From positions 124,001 through 188,000 of the forward strand of contig NZ_JAJVKW010000015.1 in the NCBI RefSeq assembly GCF_024198255.1: 64,000 nucleotides of DNA, written 5' to 3'. The notes below the pieces were generated by a model, which saw nothing but the letters and a program-made list of their open reading frames with translations, had not been told where the DNA came from and made no database searches. Positions within the stretch are counted from its first letter, which is position 1, and each line of letters opens with the position of its first letter. The stretch comes from Myxococcus guangdongensis (GTDB taxonomy: Bacteria; Myxococcota; Myxococcia; Myxococcales; Myxococcaceae). A program made the position numbers and the translations under genes. This document shows, piece after piece, positions 1-8,909 of this stretch.

Positions 1-714
1 GAGGGCGCCTCCCGGCGACTCGACGTCACGTGTGATGCCAGTGGCCGTGCGTTGGGCGCGGTGGTCAACGACATCCAGGCGGTGCTGGCGGAGGTCGAGT
101 GGCCGGCGGGACACTACGCGGAAATCCTGGGCGAGTACGCCGAGCGGCAGGCGGCGCGCACGCGGCTGTTCGGCTTGTCCCTGCTCGCGGTGCTGGGCAT
201 CGCCATGGTGCTGTACCTGGACTTCCAGTCGCCGCGGCTGGTGGTCTTCACCCTGGGGACGCTGCCGTTCGCGCTGGTGGGTGGGTTGGTGGGCGTGTTG
301 ATGACCGGCGGTGTGGTGTCATTGGGCTCGCTCGTGGGCTTCGTCACCGTGCTGGGCGTGGCCGCGCGCAATGGCATCCTGCTGGTGAGCCACTACCGTC
401 ATCTGGAGCAGGAGGAGGGCGTTCCGTTCGGACGGGAGCTGGTGCTGCGAGGCACGCTGGAGCGGCTCCAGCCGATGGCGATGACCACGTTGACGACGGC
501 GCTGGCGTTGGTGCCGCTCGTCATCGGGGGGCTCAAGCCGGGGCAGGAGATTGAACACCCCATGGCCGTCGTCATCCTGGGAGGGCTCTTCTCCTCCGCC
601 ATCCTCAACGTGCTGCTCGTCCCGTCGCTGTATCTGCGCTTCGGGGGCGGACAGGCACGTGGGCCCCAGCAGCCCCTGCATCCGGAGGAGCCTGGAGTGT
701 CCTCTTCGAAGTAG
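1..714 (+). CDS. Heavy-metal efflux RND transporter (HME family), C-terminal part
   Basis: The frame is open from base 1, so this is the last ~237 residues of an inner-membrane proton/metal antiporter of the CusA/CzcA type. It contains four or more strongly hydrophobic segments, an RND loop with AARNGILLVSHY, and the ending ILGGLFSSAILNVLLVPSLY followed by a short hydrophilic tail, which is the usual C-terminus of HME-RND pumps. Family knowledge: such pumps work with a periplasmic adaptor and an outer-membrane channel to export Cu/Ag or Co/Zn/Cd; those partners would lie upstream of the window. It is distinct from the complete pump at 16851-20012 and from the decayed copy at 27712-28390. Metal specificity cannot be judged from this part. 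Confidence 0.9.
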   Translation, partial: EGASRRLDVTCDASGRALGAVVNDIQAVLAEVEWPAGHYAEILGEYAERQAARTRLFGLSLLAVLGIAMVLYLDFQSPRLVVFTLGTLPFALVGGLVGVLMTGGVVSLGSLVGFVTVLGVAARNGILLVSHYRHLEQEEGVPFGRELVLRGTLERLQPMAMTTLTTALALVPLVIGGLKPGQEIEHPMAVVILGGLFSSAILNVLLVPSLYLRFGGGQARGPQQPLHPEEPGVSSSK

Positions 715-779
715 CGTGCGCGCTCCGGGGTGCCAGGGGCTCGGCGCCACGGAGAGCTGCTTCCCCGGGAGTCACAAGC

Positions 780-1196
780 ATGGCGTGGTGGGTCTACGCA
801 TTGGCATCGGCGGTCTTCGCCGCCTTGACGGCCATTCTCGGCAAGGTGGGCGTGGAGGGGGTGCCCTCGACGCTCGCCACCGCGCTGCGCACCGGGGTGG
901 TGCTCGTCTTCGCCTGGAGCATCGCCTTGAGTCGGGGGGAGGGCGCCGCGTTGCCCTCCCTCAGCCGGCGCACGCTGCTCTTCCTCGCGCTCTCGGGCAT
1001 CGCCACCGGCCTGTCGTGGCTCGCCTACTTCCGCGCGCTCCAGCTCGCGCCTGCCTCCCGGGTGGCGCCCATCGACAAGCTCAGTCTGGCGCTCACGCTC
1101 GTCCTGGCCTGGGGGCTCTTGGGGGAGGCGATGTCGTGGAAGCTGGTCCTGGGCGTGGTGCTCATGGTCTGTGGCGCGCTGCTGACGCTCGCCTGA
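780..1196 (+). CDS. Half-size EamA-family (DMT) transporter
   Basis: 138 residues, about five predicted membrane helices and little else. The opening MAWWVYALASAVFAALTAIL and the ending with LAWGLLGEAMSWKLVLGVVL are typical of a single EamA domain; full-length DMT carriers have two. Family members export small metabolites or amino acids from the inner membrane; the substrate here is unknown. Half-size members are believed to act as dimers. It follows the metal pump by 65 bases on the same strand, so co-transcription is possible. Start chosen at the ATG directly preceding the first helix. Confidence 0.85.
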   Translation: MAWWVYALASAVFAALTAILGKVGVEGVPSTLATALRTGVVLVFAWSIALSRGEGAALPSLSRRTLLFLALSGIATGLSWLAYFRALQLAPASRVAPIDKLSLALTLVLAWGLLGEAMSWKLVLGVVLMVCGALLTLA

Positions 1197-1204
1197 CCTC
1201 CGCG

Positions 1205-2035
1205 CTACTCGGCGAAGGCGTCCTGCGTCGAGCGCAGCGCGGTGAAGATGGCGCTCTGGGTCTCGCGAAGCGCTTTGGGAACACCCCGCGCCATGGGCGC
1301 GAGGAGCCACAGCGGTGGCCCGCCGTCGAGCTCCCGTTCCAACTGGAGCCGAGCGTCTCCATGCGCGAGGAAGGACGGGAGCGCGGCCCTCCCGAGACCC
1401 ACGCAGCACGCGTCGCGCATGGCCAGGAGTGAGTTGCACGTCACCGCGCCCGGCGCGTCCCCGGGCACCTCGCGCCACCACCGCATCGAGGACTTGGCGC
1501 GCAGCTCGGCGCTCGGCTGGAGCCAGTCCGGTGCTCCGCCCTTCGCGCGATAGATGCCGACCTTCAACCGGCCGAGCCGCCGACCGCGCAGCGCGCCGCT
1601 CGGGTTCTGGCCGGGGCGCAGCGCCAGGTCGACCTGACCGGGCAGGAGCTCCAGCTCGTCGTCGCTCACGAGCACCTCCACCGCCTGCGCGGGTCGGGCC
1701 TTCGCGAGCGCGCGGAAGAGGAGCGGTGCCAGCACGTCGCTGGTCGTGACGACCACGGTGCGTTCCCGGCCCCTCCGCTCGGACCCCAGGAAGCCCTCGA
1801 TGTCCTGGGCCGCGGTGCGCATGGTCGCGGCCCGCTCGGCGATTCGCAGGGCCAAGGTGCCAGGCACCAGCCGCGCGCCCCGCGCGAACAACGCCGTTCC
1901 CAGGCGTGCCTCCAGCGCGGCGACCCGTCGGGACACCGAGGAGTGTCGGAGTGACAGCTCGCGTCCCGCGGCCTCGATGCTGCCGGTGCGGACGAGCGCC
2001 TCGAGGGTCTGAATCTCGTCCCAGGTGATGTGCAT
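1205..2035 (-). CDS. LysR-family transcriptional regulator
   Basis: 276 residues. The N-terminal winged helix-turn-helix (residues ~1-60) contains TLEALVRTGSIEAAGRELSL followed by SSVSRRVAALEARLG, the classical LysR pattern; the remainder is the periplasmic-binding-protein-like effector domain. The start at MHITWDEIQ gives the usual LysR N-terminus; the open frame continues upstream but without LysR-like sequence. It diverges from the pirin gene at 2189, and LysR/pirin pairs of this kind usually mean the regulator controls the neighbour, probably from sites in 2036-2117. At 276 residues it is slightly shorter than the ~300 typical of the family. Confidence 0.9.
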   Translation of the reverse strand: MHITWDEIQTLEALVRTGSIEAAGRELSLRHSSVSRRVAALEARLGTALFARGARLVPGTLALRIAERAATMRTAAQDIEGFLGSERRGRERTVVVTTSDVLAPLLFRALAKARPAQAVEVLVSDDELELLPGQVDLALRPGQNPSGALRGRRLGRLKVGIYRAKGGAPDWLQPSAELRAKSSMRWWREVPGDAPGAVTCNSLLAMRDACCVGLGRAALPSFLAHGDARLQLERELDGGPPLWLLAPMARGVPKALRETQSAIFTALRSTQDAFAE

Positions 2036-2117
2036 GGACGCACATCCTCCGTGCGTCCGCGCGCAGGTGTCAAACGAGGTGTCCCCGGCTATCAATCCCA
2101 CCACGCAGGAGGACGCG

Positions 2118-2192
2118 ATGATGGACCGCCACCCCACCTTCCACCGAGAGGGCCTCGAGTCGCCCGACGACGCCCCGGGGCTCACGTCGTGA
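2118..2192 (+). CDS. Short leader ORF upstream of pirin gene (tentative)
   Basis: A 24-codon frame beginning ATGATG directly after a strong purine-rich ribosome site (AGGAGGA, 2107-2113). Its TGA stop overlaps the GTG start proposed for the pirin gene (GTGA, 2189-2192), which is the arrangement of translational coupling. The peptide is hydrophilic (MMDRHPTFHREGLESPDD...) and is not recognised. The pirin GTG has no good ribosome site of its own, so this small frame may simply deliver ribosomes to it. It could also be chance or the relic of a longer gene. Confidence 0.35.
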   Translation: MMDRHPTFHREGLESPDDAPGLTS

Positions 2193-2962
2193 CGCTCTCC
2201 CGTCGCGCGTTCGTCGCCGGGAGCGCGGTGGTCCTCTCCGGCTGTCGCACCGAAAAGAGCACACCCATGCCGCACCTCGAACACCGTCCGCTGGCCTCCC
2301 TGCCTCGAACCACCCTGTCGTGGCTCTCGCTCCGTGACCACTTCGTGGCGACGGTGGGGCCTCACGCCGGACGGGGGCGGCCGCTGGGGCCGCTGCTCGT
2401 CCTCGCGGACGCGACGTTCGCGCCGAAGTCGCGCTTCCCGCTCCATCCGCACGAGGAGATGGAGATCCTCAGCATCGTCGTGGACGGGACGCTGTCCCAC
2501 CACGGAGACCAGGCGCACGGCGCCACGATGGGGCCCAGGACGGCGCAGTTGATCTCCGCGAGGAACGGGATGGTGCACGCGGAGGGGAACGACACGGACC
2601 GCCCCACGCGGATGCTCCAGCTGTGGTTCCGGCCGAACAGCCACGGGGGGCCGCCGGTCTACTCGTCGCGAGACTTCTCGGGGGCAGGGCGCCAGCTCAT
2701 CGCGGGGGACGAGGGCATGTCGCTGCGCGCGGATGTGAAGGTCTGGTGGCTCCCGCTCGCCGCGGGCCAGTTAGAGCGACTCTCCATCGGCCGCGCCCGT
2801 CGTGGCTATCTGCTCGCGACGACGGGGCCGGTCCGGGTGGAGGCGGTGGGAGGTGGCTCGGGGGTGGACCTGGCGCTCGGTGAGGGCGCGGAGCTGGGGG
2901 AGGGGGAGGTCCAGTTGAGCGCAGCGGCCGCGAGCGCCGCGATCTGGATCGACGTGGCCTGA
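2189..2962 (+). CDS. Pirin-family cupin protein, exported
   Basis: 257 residues from the GTG chosen. The sequence starts with TLSRRAFVAGSAVVLSGC, a twin-arginine-like export signal ending in a lipobox-like Cys, so the protein is probably exported. The pirin metal site is visible: HPHEEME and, further on, GMVHAEGN supply the His/His/His/Glu ligands known from the family. Pirins are bicupin iron proteins; several bacterial members act as quercetinases or redox sensors, and no substrate can be assigned here. An internal ATG at 2266 would give a cytoplasmic form without the signal. It is divergent from the LysR gene at 1205-2035, which probably controls it. Confidence 0.85.
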   Translation: MTLSRRAFVAGSAVVLSGCRTEKSTPMPHLEHRPLASLPRTTLSWLSLRDHFVATVGPHAGRGRPLGPLLVLADATFAPKSRFPLHPHEEMEILSIVVDGTLSHHGDQAHGATMGPRTAQLISARNGMVHAEGNDTDRPTRMLQLWFRPNSHGGPPVYSSRDFSGAGRQLIAGDEGMSLRADVKVWWLPLAAGQLERLSIGRARRGYLLATTGPVRVEAVGGGSGVDLALGEGAELGEGEVQLSAAAASAAIWIDVA

Positions 2963-3001
2963 CGCGCTCTCTCCGAGTGACGCGTTTGATATGACGGCCC
3001 G

Positions 3002-3709
3002 ATGTTCCCTGACCTGGCAACACGCGTCGTCCCGCTCGACGAAATCAAGGCCCGCTTCGAGGCCGCGAACGAGGCGGAGACCTTTGGCTGGTTCGTCGAG
3101 AACTTCGGGCACAGCCGGGAGCGGGCCGGGCAGCACGACAAGCCCGTGCCCGAGATTCATCTGGTGACCGGGCCCGTGCGGCTCGAGAAGCTCGTCCCCA
3201 AGTCGCCGTGGATTCTCGTGGTGGATGGAGACCTCGAGGTGGCCGGCGACATCGACCTGTCGACGAGCCCTTACGACATCAGCCTGTTCGTGGTGTTCGG
3301 CGAGGTGCGCGCCAGGAACCTGCGCTTCAGCGGCAGCGCGTGCTGCTACGTGACGAAGTCCGTGGAGCTCACGGGCGGCTGCTTCGGAGACCACGGGGAC
3401 GAGTCGGCCGAGCTGCACACGGCGCGGTTGAAGGCTCGCGTGTTGATGCTCGATGGCAACACCGGGGTGAACGCCACCGAGCTCGACGCCGTGGTGTTCG
3501 CCAGTGAGGGCTGGGGCCTGCCGCTCCACTTCACCTCCAAGGACGTGGCCTCGGAGGTCTTCGTCCCCGAGGCGCTGAAGGGGGACAGCTTCCATGAAGG
3601 GTCGGTGTGGAAGCTGATGGTGAGCGGGAAGGACCCGTTCCTGCCCGGCGCGCTGGGGAAGCTCCGCGCCAGACACGTCGAGGCAGAGGACCGGCTCAAG
3701 CCCCTGTGA
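3002..3709 (+). CDS. Conserved-looking hypothetical protein with beta-helix-like core
   Basis: 235 residues, not assigned to a named family. After an N-terminal region rich in Glu and Asp (about 1-60) there is a run of short alternating hydrophobic segments such as WILVVDGDLEVAGDIDL and SLFVVFGEVRARNLRF. These are spaced like the rungs of a small right-handed beta-helix, as in bactofilin or polymer-forming proteins. There is no signal peptide or membrane segment, so it is probably cytoplasmic. It stands 39 bases downstream of the pirin gene on the same strand and converges on the gene at 3719-4567. Function unknown. Confidence 0.75.
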   Translation: MFPDLATRVVPLDEIKARFEAANEAETFGWFVENFGHSRERAGQHDKPVPEIHLVTGPVRLEKLVPKSPWILVVDGDLEVAGDIDLSTSPYDISLFVVFGEVRARNLRFSGSACCYVTKSVELTGGCFGDHGDESAELHTARLKARVLMLDGNTGVNATELDAVVFASEGWGLPLHFTSKDVASEVFVPEALKGDSFHEGSVWKLMVSGKDPFLPGALGKLRARHVEAEDRLKPL

Positions 3710-3718
3710 ATCAGGTCG

Positions 3719-4567
3719 TCATTCGGATGCGGTGGGCCTGATGCTGAGCTGGACGGGCACCGCCTCTCGCAGCCGACGCGAGACAATCATGTCGCTCGTC
3801 GCCTTGAGGTAGTGCTGGAAGTGCGGCGTCGAGCGGTGAAGCTCGTACGCGGCTTCGTCCGCGTAGAGTTCGACGAACGTGAGCTTCGCCGGGTTGTCCT
3901 TCTCGGCCACGGCCTGGAGCGCGATGACCCCGGGCTCCGTCCTGACGGACTCCGTCATCTCGGGTCGTACGATGGCGAGGTACGCGGCGAGGCGGGCGGG
4001 GTCGATGTCGAGCTCCGCGATGCGGACGCTCACCGCGGGGCTGGCCGCCGACGCGGGGGAGGGGGCCACTGGCGCGACACCGTATTGCTCGTCGGTGACG
4101 TGCTCCAGCCATTCGACCACCTTGCCGTCCACGCTCTCCTGCTGCGCGGTGTGCGTCATCGCCGTGGTGCTCGTGGCGCCGTGCCAGTGCTTCACGCCCG
4201 GCGGCGTCCAGATGACGTCACCGACTCGAATCTCCTGCTTCTCACCGCCCCACTGTTGAACCCAACCCGTCCCCGACGTCACCACCAGCGTCTGCCCGGC
4301 GGGATGGGTGTGCCACGCGCTGCGGGCGTTCGGCGCGAACGACACGGACGCCGCCGAGGCCTGTCGGTGTTCCATGGCCTGGAAGAGCGGTACGACGGTC
4401 ACGGTGCCGGTGAAGTTGGCGGCGGGGCCCACCCTCGTGAGTTGTGAGCCGCTGCGCTGAATCGTCATCTTCCCATCCGCGCGAGCGGCCGGCGCGGCAG
4501 GCGCCTCCTGCGCGGGCCTGCATCCCGCGGAGGAAAGGAGGAGGGTGAGGATGAATGGGGTCCGCAT
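3719..4567 (-). CDS. Lipoprotein: cupin domain fused to an antibiotic-biosynthesis-monooxygenase (ABM) domain
   Basis: 282 residues. The start [16 protein letters not shown] gives a short lipoprotein signal with its lipidation Cys at residue ~16. Residues ~45-155 are a cupin: [11 protein letters not shown] and PGVKHWHGA carry the metal-binding histidines. Residues ~185-275 resemble the ABM/YgiN fold (short beta-alpha domain with [10 protein letters not shown] and [16 protein letters not shown]). The cupin half closely resembles the stand-alone cupin at 11876-12298; both end their cupin domain in [10 protein letters not shown] domains often oxidise quinols or phenolics without cofactors. A fused, lipid-anchored version suggests periplasmic detoxification of a small redox-active compound; this role is inferred. 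Confidence 0.85.
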   Translation of the reverse strand: MRTPFILTLLLSSAGCRPAQEAPAAPAARADGKMTIQRSGSQLTRVGPAANFTGTVTVVPLFQAMEHRQASAASVSFAPNARSAWHTHPAGQTLVVTSGTGWVQQWGGEKQEIRVGDVIWTPPGVKHWHGATSTTAMTHTAQQESVDGKVVEWLEHVTDEQYGVAPVAPSPASAASPAVSVRIAELDIDPARLAAYLAIVRPEMTESVRTEPGVIALQAVAEKDNPAKLTFVELYADEAAYELHRSTPHFQHYLKATSDMIVSRRLREAVPVQLSIRPTASE

Positions 4568-4690
4568 GTCGTGGTCCTGCCTTTCCGTGCCCTGGAGCCT
4601 AGGCCGTGCATGGGCACCCGACCATGTCGACATCGAGAACGGGCCATGAAGTGAATCTGGATAATCGACGCGGAGGGGGCTCCGGAGCCC

Positions 4691-5593
4691 TTACACCTCT
4701 CCACCGCGAACCGCGGCCTCGCAGGAGCCGAATGTCTCCCCCAGCACCGTGAGCATCGCGCGCAGCGCCGCGCTCGGGTGCCGCGCGGCCGGGTAGACGG
4801 CGAAGGCCTGATGGGGCGCAGGCGCGAAGGGTTCGAGGACCTCCACCAGCGCGCGTGTATTCGCCTGGGCGCGGGGCAGGCGCGCCAGTCCCATCCCCGC
4901 GGCCGCCAGCGCGCACAGCACCTGGAAGCTGTTCACCGCGATGGCCGGCCGGATGCTCACGGGCCGGGCTCCCGTGAAGACCCAGGTCGTCGGCGAGGTG
5001 GTGGTGCCCATGCTCAAGCACCGGTGCGCTGACAGCTCGCGCGGGTGCTTGGGGCGGCCCGCCTTCTTGAGATAGGCGGCGCTCCCGAAGACGCCCACGT
5101 GCGCGGGCACGCTGAGCTTGCGGGCGATGAGCTGCGAGTCCCGGAGTGGACCGACGCGGATGCACAGGTCATGTCCCTCCTCGACCATGTTCACCTCCCT
5201 GTCGGTCAACTCGAGCTCGAGCTTCACCTGCGGATACCGCTCCGCGAAGGCCGCGAGCACCCCGCCCATCAACCGTTGGCCCAGCTCGAACGGCGCGCTC
5301 ATGCGGAGCCGCCCGCTCGGGTGCGCCTGCAGCTCGTTCACCAACGCCTCGGCGTCCCGCAGCGCGGCCACGGCCGGCGCGACCTCGCGTTGGTAGCTGG
5401 CCCCGATGTCGGTGAGCATGACGGTGCGCGTGGTGCGCAGGAGCAACTGGACGCCGAGCTGCTCCTCGAGCACCGCCACGCGCTGGCTGACCGTCGACTT
5501 GGGGAGGGCCAGGGCCCGCGCGGCGCCACGGAAGCTGCCGCGCTCGACCACCTCCAGGAACGCGATGATGCCATTCGGGTCGACTGTCCGCAT
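4691..5593 (-). CDS. LysR-family transcriptional regulator
   Basis: 300 residues, the normal LysR length. The N-terminal HTH reads [20 protein letters not shown] followed by [15 protein letters not shown]. The C-terminal effector domain contains [20 protein letters not shown], a pattern common to LysR proteins that control oxidoreductases. Start MRTVDPNG chosen because it immediately precedes the HTH. Divergent from the ene-reductase gene at 5659 with a 65-base gap that holds a dyad (5597-5630), so it most likely regulates that gene and itself. The effector is unknown, plausibly an electrophilic or quinone-like substrate of the reductase. Confidence 0.92.
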   Translation of the reverse strand: MRTVDPNGIIAFLEVVERGSFRGAARALALPKSTVSQRVAVLEEQLGVQLLLRTTRTVMLTDIGASYQREVAPAVAALRDAEALVNELQAHPSGRLRMSAPFELGQRLMGGVLAAFAERYPQVKLELELTDREVNMVEEGHDLCIRVGPLRDSQLIARKLSVPAHVGVFGSAAYLKKAGRPKHPRELSAHRCLSMGTTTSPTTWVFTGARPVSIRPAIAVNSFQVLCALAAAGMGLARLPRAQANTRALVEVLEPFAPAPHQAFAVYPAARHPSAALRAMLTVLGETFGSCEAAVRGGEV

Positions 5594-5596
5594 GGC

Positions 5597-5630
5597 CGGA
5601 CAGTGTATCCCATCCTGATTGGATTGTCCG
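5597..5630. promoter_or_regulatory. Candidate operator between LysR and ene-reductase genes
   Basis: An interrupted dyad with 6-bp arms CGGACA (5597-5602) and TGTCCG (5625-5630) encloses ATCC and GGAT repeats. It sits in the only space available for the two divergent promoters. This placement fits a LysR binding site, but binding is inferred. Confidence 0.4.
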
Positions 5631-5658
5631 AGACGCCTCGCCCGCGCATGTTCCGCGC

Positions 5659-6726
5659 ATGGCACTGTTCTCTTCCTACAGGTTGGGGCGCATCACGCTG
5701 TCGAACCGCGTCGTCATGGCGCCCATGTCGCGCAGTCGCGCCATCGGCGGGACGCCCAACGCGCTGATGCGCGACTACTACCGACAGCGGGCCGAGGCGG
5801 GGTTGATCATCACCGAGGGGACCAGCCCCTCACCGAATGGCCTCGGCTTCGCTCGTGAGGCCGGCATCTACAGCCGTGAGCAGGTGGACGGCTGGCGCCA
5901 GGTGACGGACGCGGTGCACGAAGCGGACGGCCACATCTTCGTGCAGGTGATGCACTGCGGCCGCGTCGGCCATGTGCTCAACCTGCCGCCAGGCGCACGG
6001 CTGGTGGCGCCGGGGGTGGTGCCCGCGAAAGGAGACATCTTCACCGACGCCCAGGGACCACGGCCCATCTCGACGCCCGAGCAGATGACGGCGGAGGACG
6101 TGGCCCAGGTCCGGCGCGAGTTCGTCCAGGCCGCGAGGAACGCCATCGCCGCCGGCTTCGACGGCATCGAGCTGCACGGGGCCAACGGCTTCCTGTTGGA
6201 GCAGTTCTTCAACCCGCACCTCAACCAGCGCACGGATGCGCATGGCGGCAGCCTGGAGAACCGCGCGCGGCTCATGGTCGAGGTGGCGCACGACTGCGCC
6301 GAGGCGATTGGCGCGGACCGGGTGGGCGTGCGGCTGTCGCCCTACAACACCCACGTCGACATGCCGCTCTACGACGACATCCACGCGCTCTACACCTACG
6401 TCGCCAGCAAGCTGCGCGGCCTGGTCTATGTCCACGTGGTGGGCAACGCTCACGAGGCGCTGCCGACGACGGTGGCGGGGCTCCGCGCCGCCTTCGGAGG
6501 GACGTTCATCGCCAACAGGGGCTTCACGGCCCAGAGCGCCCAGGCGGCCCTCGCCGCCGGGCAGGCGGAGCTGGTGGCCTTCGGCTCGCCGTTCATCGCG
6601 AACCCCGACTTCGTCACGCGCGCACGAGAGGGGCTCCCCCTGACGGAGCCTCGCATGGAGCTGCTCCATGGCAGTGGCGCGGAGGGGTATACGGACTACC
6701 CGCGCGGCACGCCCTCTGTGATGTGA
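5659..6726 (+). CDS. Old Yellow Enzyme-family FMN ene-reductase (alkene reductase, NemA-like)
   Basis: 355 residues, full length for the family. It is a flavin TIM barrel that uses NAD(P)H to reduce activated C=C bonds, nitro compounds or nitrate esters. Visible signatures are the substrate-binding pair His173 and Asn176 in ELHGANG, the FMN-binding start [14 protein letters not shown], and [15 protein letters not shown], which corresponds to the usual RTD-YGGS-ENR motif. The residue after HGANG, usually Tyr, is Phe178, and the Tyr of YGGS is His. These are small departures that could shift substrate range. The gene is divergent from a LysR regulator. Confidence 0.93.
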   Translation: MALFSSYRLGRITLSNRVVMAPMSRSRAIGGTPNALMRDYYRQRAEAGLIITEGTSPSPNGLGFAREAGIYSREQVDGWRQVTDAVHEADGHIFVQVMHCGRVGHVLNLPPGARLVAPGVVPAKGDIFTDAQGPRPISTPEQMTAEDVAQVRREFVQAARNAIAAGFDGIELHGANGFLLEQFFNPHLNQRTDAHGGSLENRARLMVEVAHDCAEAIGADRVGVRLSPYNTHVDMPLYDDIHALYTYVASKLRGLVYVHVVGNAHEALPTTVAGLRAAFGGTFIANRGFTAQSAQAALAAGQAELVAFGSPFIANPDFVTRAREGLPLTEPRMELLHGSGAEGYTDYPRGTPSVM

Positions 6727-6880
6727 AGCGCGAAGCGCACTCCCGGAACGGGCGACCGGCCATGTCCGCTCGGGCCGGTGCTCGCGTGGGCCGGAGTTCC
6801 CACGAATCGGGCGGTGGAGGAATATGTCCGGCGCGCGCCAGTCGTTCAGGGATGGACGCAGCCTGGTCATGGAGGCTTCG

Positions 6881-8299
6881 ATGCGATGGTCCGGAGTGAT
6901 GCTGGGGCTGTTGGGGTTCGTGGGATGCGCCAGCCCCATGCGAGGCATCGCGACCCAGTACAACCCGGAGACGGGCCAATACGAGGTTCCGGCGGAGGAG
7001 CTCGTCTACCAGGTGCCCGTCGAGGACGCGATGATGACGGCCCGGCACATCCTGGAGACGGGGCGCTTCGACGTGCTGGAGAAGGAGGGGGGCCTGGAGA
7101 TGTTCTCCTCCTTCATCCCGGACATCTCGCCGCCGGAGCGCTTCTACATCAAGGGCGAGCGACACGGTCCCCGGCAGTCCGTCGTCCGCGTCTTCCGCCT
7201 CCGCTACATCCATGACCCGGCCTTCGCCGCGCAGGCCCCCGGCACGCCCAGCAGGCAGGTGGAGGTGCTGGCCGACTTCAAGGGCCTGCCCGGACTGGAG
7301 GGCTACAGGCCGGCGCAGGGCATTCGAGACATGGGCGTGGAGCAGCGGCTCATCGCGGCGCTGGAGATGGCTCCCGCGCTGGAGCTGGTGGGCGGCAATC
7401 CGCCCGTGCCCATGCGCTCGGTGGTGATGGAGAGCGGCGGCGAGGAGGATCGCGCCCCCGTCGTCGCGCCTTCGTGTGGTGCTCCCGTGGAGGGCGCCGC
7501 GTCGCTGTTCTCCGCGGGGGGCGTCCTGCTCGTGGCGGACCCGCTGGGCACGCAGGAGCTGCCGTCCGTGGCGCTGCGGATGTTGTGCGAGGCCACGTCC
7601 CGGGACCTGCCGGTGACGCTGGCGCTGTCCATCCCCGACGTGGAGCAGCCGCTGCTCGAGCGCTATCTCGAGAGTTCGGGTGACTCCTCGGCGTTGCAGG
7701 AGCTCCTCTCGGGGAGCGCCTTCTGGCGCCGGGTGTACCAGGACGGGCGCAGCAGCCGTGCCATGTTGTGGCTCGTCGAGCAGGCGCGCCGCTTGCGCGT
7801 CTCCGGCAAGGACGTGACCGTGGTCGCCATCGACTCCGACAAGGCGCACGGCAACGAGCGCGAGGAGTGGATGGCCCAGGTGCTGTTGAAGGCCCAGGCG
7901 AAGCGCTCCCAGGCGTGGACGCTGGTGCTCACGGGGAGTGTCCATGCGCGCACCACGCAGGTGAGCTGGGATGGAGACCATGAGCCCATGGGGGCGCGCG
8001 TCGCGAAGGCGCTCCCCTCCGTGCGGGCCCTGGACGTGGGCTTCCGACGTGGCACCCAGTATGTCTGTCGCTACAGCGTCTGGGAGGAGGACGTGGAGTG
8101 CAACGTCTTCGGCATCAGCCCGTCGCTGGAGGCGCGACAGGCCACCGCGCAGGCCACCGGGCTGAAGCTCTTCGCCGCCCAGCAGCCCGATGGCTTCTGG
8201 GGCCGGCTCTACGTGGGCGCGTTGACCGCGTCGCTCCCTCCGCTCCAGGCGCCGCCGCGGCCGGAGCCCGTCAAGACGACGGCGCCCGCCACGAAGTGA
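6881..8299 (+). CDS. Lipoprotein with a degenerate ChaN/Tiki-like domain
   Basis: 472 residues from the ATG at 6881, which has GGAGG six bases before it and is followed by a lipoprotein signal ending LGFVGC; upstream in-frame ATGs lack this. Residues ~200-400 resemble the ChaN/EreA/Tiki superfamily, whose pattern is GE-HG-E near the start, then QDGRSSRAMLWLVEQAR, then a late N-HA motif. Here the first motif reads ADPLGTQELP and the last LTGSVHARTT, so Glu and His of the first site are missing and Asn is replaced. The domain may therefore have lost metal or haem chemistry. Residues ~20-190 are unassigned. The superfamily assignment is by eye. Confidence 0.75.
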   Translation: MRWSGVMLGLLGFVGCASPMRGIATQYNPETGQYEVPAEELVYQVPVEDAMMTARHILETGRFDVLEKEGGLEMFSSFIPDISPPERFYIKGERHGPRQSVVRVFRLRYIHDPAFAAQAPGTPSRQVEVLADFKGLPGLEGYRPAQGIRDMGVEQRLIAALEMAPALELVGGNPPVPMRSVVMESGGEEDRAPVVAPSCGAPVEGAASLFSAGGVLLVADPLGTQELPSVALRMLCEATSRDLPVTLALSIPDVEQPLLERYLESSGDSSALQELLSGSAFWRRVYQDGRSSRAMLWLVEQARRLRVSGKDVTVVAIDSDKAHGNEREEWMAQVLLKAQAKRSQAWTLVLTGSVHARTTQVSWDGDHEPMGARVAKALPSVRALDVGFRRGTQYVCRYSVWEEDVECNVFGISPSLEARQATAQATGLKLFAAQQPDGFWGRLYVGALTASLPPLQAPPRPEPVKTTAPATK

Positions 8300-8319
8300 C
8301 GTGACGGTAGATTGGCCGC

Positions 8320-8907
8320 ATGGACTCACCCGAGCTGTTCCAACAAGACCTCCGGCGGACCGTCGTGCTGGGGGCCTACCTGCGCCACTGGGGCATGCCC
8401 CGCGACAGGCAGCGCTTCTCCCGGCAGACCGACGTCATCGAGGTCTATTTCTTCCCGGCCACCGCGGAGTCACCCGTCGCGCGCTTCGCCACCGTCGGGG
8501 CGTCCTCCTTCGCTCGGGAGGGAGGGGCGCGCTCGGAGTTCCTGCTCGTGCTCCCCGCGGACCTGGGAGGGGCCACGTTCGAGGAGGTCGCCGGCTTCCT
8601 CATGGACTTCGTCGTCCACTCGCGCCGCGACGACGTGAAGGTGGAGCCGGGCCGCGCCATCCCCCCCTCGGAGCGGGTGCCGAAAGCGTGGCCGACCCGC
8701 GCGCTCCTCGTGGACGAAGCCGTCGGGGAGGACGAGGAGTTCGGCGGCCTCCATCTGGGCCCTCAGCACATCGAGCTGTGCTGGCTCGTGCCGCTGCATG
8801 AGGCGGAGTACGCGTTCATCCAGAAGGAGGGGTTCGACGCCTTCAGCGAGCTCCTGGATGCCAGCGACTTGAGCCCCGCGGATGTCCGCCGCCCTTCGCT
8901 CGTCTGA
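8320..8907 (+). CDS. Suppressor-of-fused (SUFU) domain protein
   Basis: 195 residues. The pattern DVIEVYFFPATAESPVARFA, then EFLLVLPADLGG, then GGLHLGPQHIELCWLVPLHE, then EYAFIQKEGFDAFSELLD matches the bacterial SUFU family, in which an acidic single-domain protein is thought to act as an immunity protein against polymorphic toxins. No toxin gene is next to it: the upstream neighbour is a lipoprotein 20 bases away and the downstream gene is convergent. It could be an orphan immunity gene or have another binding role. No signal peptide, so cytoplasmic. Confidence 0.8.
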   Translation: MDSPELFQQDLRRTVVLGAYLRHWGMPRDRQRFSRQTDVIEVYFFPATAESPVARFATVGASSFAREGGARSEFLLVLPADLGGATFEEVAGFLMDFVVHSRRDDVKVEPGRAIPPSERVPKAWPTRALLVDEAVGEDEEFGGLHLGPQHIELCWLVPLHEAEYAFIQKEGFDAFSELLDASDLSPADVRRPSLV

Positions 8908-8909
8908 GC

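Noticed and set aside
5659-6726. Ene-reductase as a substitute for VioD
   Set aside because: It is an FMN-dependent reductase of the Old Yellow Enzyme family, not a FAD hydroxylase, and is far from the vio operon.
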